Origin: RBC074 sp964470555
GTDB taxonomy: Bacteria > Acidobacteriota > Blastocatellia > RBC074
DNA length: 64,000 bases
Direction of reading: 5' to 3'
NCBI GenBank assembly: GCA_964470555.1
Contig: CAYYDG010000003.1
Coordinates: 185,244-249,243, forward strand
The notes under the pieces were generated by a model. That model made no database searches. It was not told the DNA's origin and was given only the letters and a program-made list of their open reading frames with translations. Shown here piece by piece: positions 62,893 through 64,000 of the stretch. A program made the translations under genes and the position numbers. Position 1 is the stretch's first letter, and the number at the start of each line of letters is the position of its first letter.

Positions 62893-63668
62893 CGTTTTGT
62901 TTCAGCAATATCAGATTTCAGGTTGGTTATCTTGGCTGTTGAGGCGTATTTGCCCGTCAGGTCATTCCAGCGAATCGTGGAAACTTCCAACAACACTTTG
63001 ATCGGCGATGCGATGGGATTGACCTTCGAACCTTCAACGTGATTCCAGCGAACGGGAGTTTCCAACAACCGCCAGCCTTGTTTTTTGGCAATGAACAGGA
63101 TTTCGGGATCGAAACCAAACCCATCAATTTGTTGCAACGGAAACACCGTCTGTGCGGCTTCGCGGCGAAACGCTTTGAACCCGCATTGCGTGTCTTTGAA
63201 ATTCAACCCGGTCAGCGTGAATTGAATCAGGTTGCCAACCTTGCCAATGGTTTCGCGCGCAACGGATTGATGCGTCCCGATCAAGCTGCGGTCAAGCGCG
63301 CGCGACCCGAACACCACGTCGTAGCGATTTTCGGTAATCGGAGTAATGACTTTAACGATTTCACTGGTCGGCGTAGCCAGATCGGCGTCGTAAAACAAAG
63401 CGATGTCACCCGCAGCTTGCAACATGCCATTTCTGACCGCGTAACCTTTTCCGCGATTGCCGGGATTTTCAATCAACCGCAATCGCCCGGAACTTTGTTC
63501 GGCGAATCGCAGCACTGTTTCGTCAGTCCGGTCGCGCGAACCGTCATTGACCACCAACACTTCGCTGTCATAACTCTGCGCGTCCAGATATTCGAACGTG
63601 CCTTCAAGCGTGCGTCCGATACGGTCTTCTTCGTTGTAAGCCGGAATGACGATGGATAAAAAAGGCAT
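62889..63668 (-). CDS. Family 2 glycosyltransferase, dolichyl-phosphate glucosyltransferase type
   Basis: A 259-residue enzyme starting at the ATG at 63668 with AGAGG upstream; a longer frame to 63758 lacks family similarity. FLSIVIPAYNEEDRIGRTL starts the GT-A fold, VVNDGSRDRTDETV follows, and IALFYDADLATPTSEI is the metal-binding DxD segment. KDTQCGFKAFRREAAQTVF is typical of polyprenyl-phosphate sugar synthases (DPG synthase-like). No membrane helices are obvious. It is the first gene of the operon with pdxJ. Confidence 0.9.
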   Translation of the reverse strand: MPFLSIVIPAYNEEDRIGRTLEGTFEYLDAQSYDSEVLVVNDGSRDRTDETVLRFAEQSSGRLRLIENPGNRGKGYAVRNGMLQAAGDIALFYDADLATPTSEIVKVITPITENRYDVVFGSRALDRSLIGTHQSVARETIGKVGNLIQFTLTGLNFKDTQCGFKAFRREAAQTVFPLQQIDGFGFDPEILFIAKKQGWRLLETPVRWNHVEGSKVNPIASPIKVLLEVSTIRWNDLTGKYASTAKITNLKSDIAETKR

Positions 63669-64000
63669 CTGCGTTTGTCCTCTCAGTGAGCCGGCAATAT
63701 AGCACGGCAAAACTGAGTGCGAAATTGTCCGAGTCGTCAGGGCAAAGCCATTTGCCAATCAATCCAATGAAGCATCTTTTTTCTCTTGTTGTTGGCAGGT
63801 GTTTTATCTTTGGCGTTTCACAACAATGAAATTAAGTCCGGCATATTCCTACGCAACATTATTTTCGATCTTCAGCAAAGAAAGTTCTTGACGCCCCCCC
63901 CCCTGCAAGAGGTGTACCTTCCGCGCGTCTCAACATCCAACAAGCTCATTCAATTCCAAATCCGATTGATTGTTCGTTGCCGCTAAAGCTGGAAAGCTTG
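63669..64000. other. Gene-free 332-base end with C10 tract
   Basis: No convincing gene. TTGACG at 63888-63893 runs into ten Cs (63894-63903), followed 20 bases after TTGACG by TGTACC; this could be a rightward promoter whose spacing would change with the C-tract length, but the spacer is too long for a normal sigma-70 site. A small frame at 63786-63986 has no family or ribosome site. Confidence 0.35.

Noticed and set aside
63786..63986. 66-residue plus-strand frame at the window end
   Set aside because: No ribosome site, no family features, and it spans a C10 tract.

Overview
This window looks like the replication-origin region of an Acidobacteriota chromosome, most likely a Blastocatellia-type lineage. 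This is inferred from two tandem genes of the VWFA-related acidobacterial family, two cytochrome c/copper-monooxygenase fusions typical of that phylum, moderate GC, Uma2-family genes, and intergenic 'word' hairpins. No rRNA, tRNA or CRISPR array was seen.

Layout. 0-10.4 kb: a mixed housekeeping/accessory stretch: a galactokinase-family gene cut by the window edge, an LprI-like protein, an exported sugar isomerase-like protein, DHFR, glycerol kinase, a CPA2 antiporter, a CNNM/CorC protein, then a small graveyard with a TIR-WD40 remnant and a broken UPF0175/PIN toxin-antitoxin pair. 10.5-19.9 kb: carB, a second Uma2 gene, an anaerobic-RNR-like protein that seems to have lost its catalytic residues, thiD, an SAH/MTA-type deaminase and a bactofilin. 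20-29 kb: the conserved run rpmH-rnpA-yidD-yidC-jag-mnmE-mnmG-rsmG-parA-parB, all on the minus strand, with parS sites beside rsmG/parA. 29-39.4 kb: a 10 kb block of other genes (prenyl synthase, a large BNR-propeller protein, membrane glycosyltransferase, two VWA proteins, pilin, M50 peptidase, thioesterase). 39.5-42.4 kb: dnaN and dnaA (minus strand) with a candidate oriC between them.

42.5-57.6 kb is mostly plus strand: amidase, S9 peptidase, an ECF sigma factor, a SulP-carbonic anhydrase pair, a membrane-anchored possible anti-sigma factor and a Spy/CnrX-like sensor, followed by a run of exported redox proteins: two cytochrome c/PHM-like copper monooxygenases, a twin-arginine amidohydrolase, a secreted two-domain protein, an exported double-VOC protein and a hexaheme cytochrome c. 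This run is the best candidate for an undescribed pathway. 57.6-63.7 kb is minus strand and ends with a tightly overlapping operon: glycosyltransferase 2 - pdxJ - phosphodiesterase - alpha/beta hydrolase - zinc-ribbon/PH protein.

The strongest unexplained signal at the DNA level is a set of at least ten intergenic inverted repeats. Each is built of short near-tandem words that differ from locus to locus, and two of them supply the first codons of neighbouring genes.
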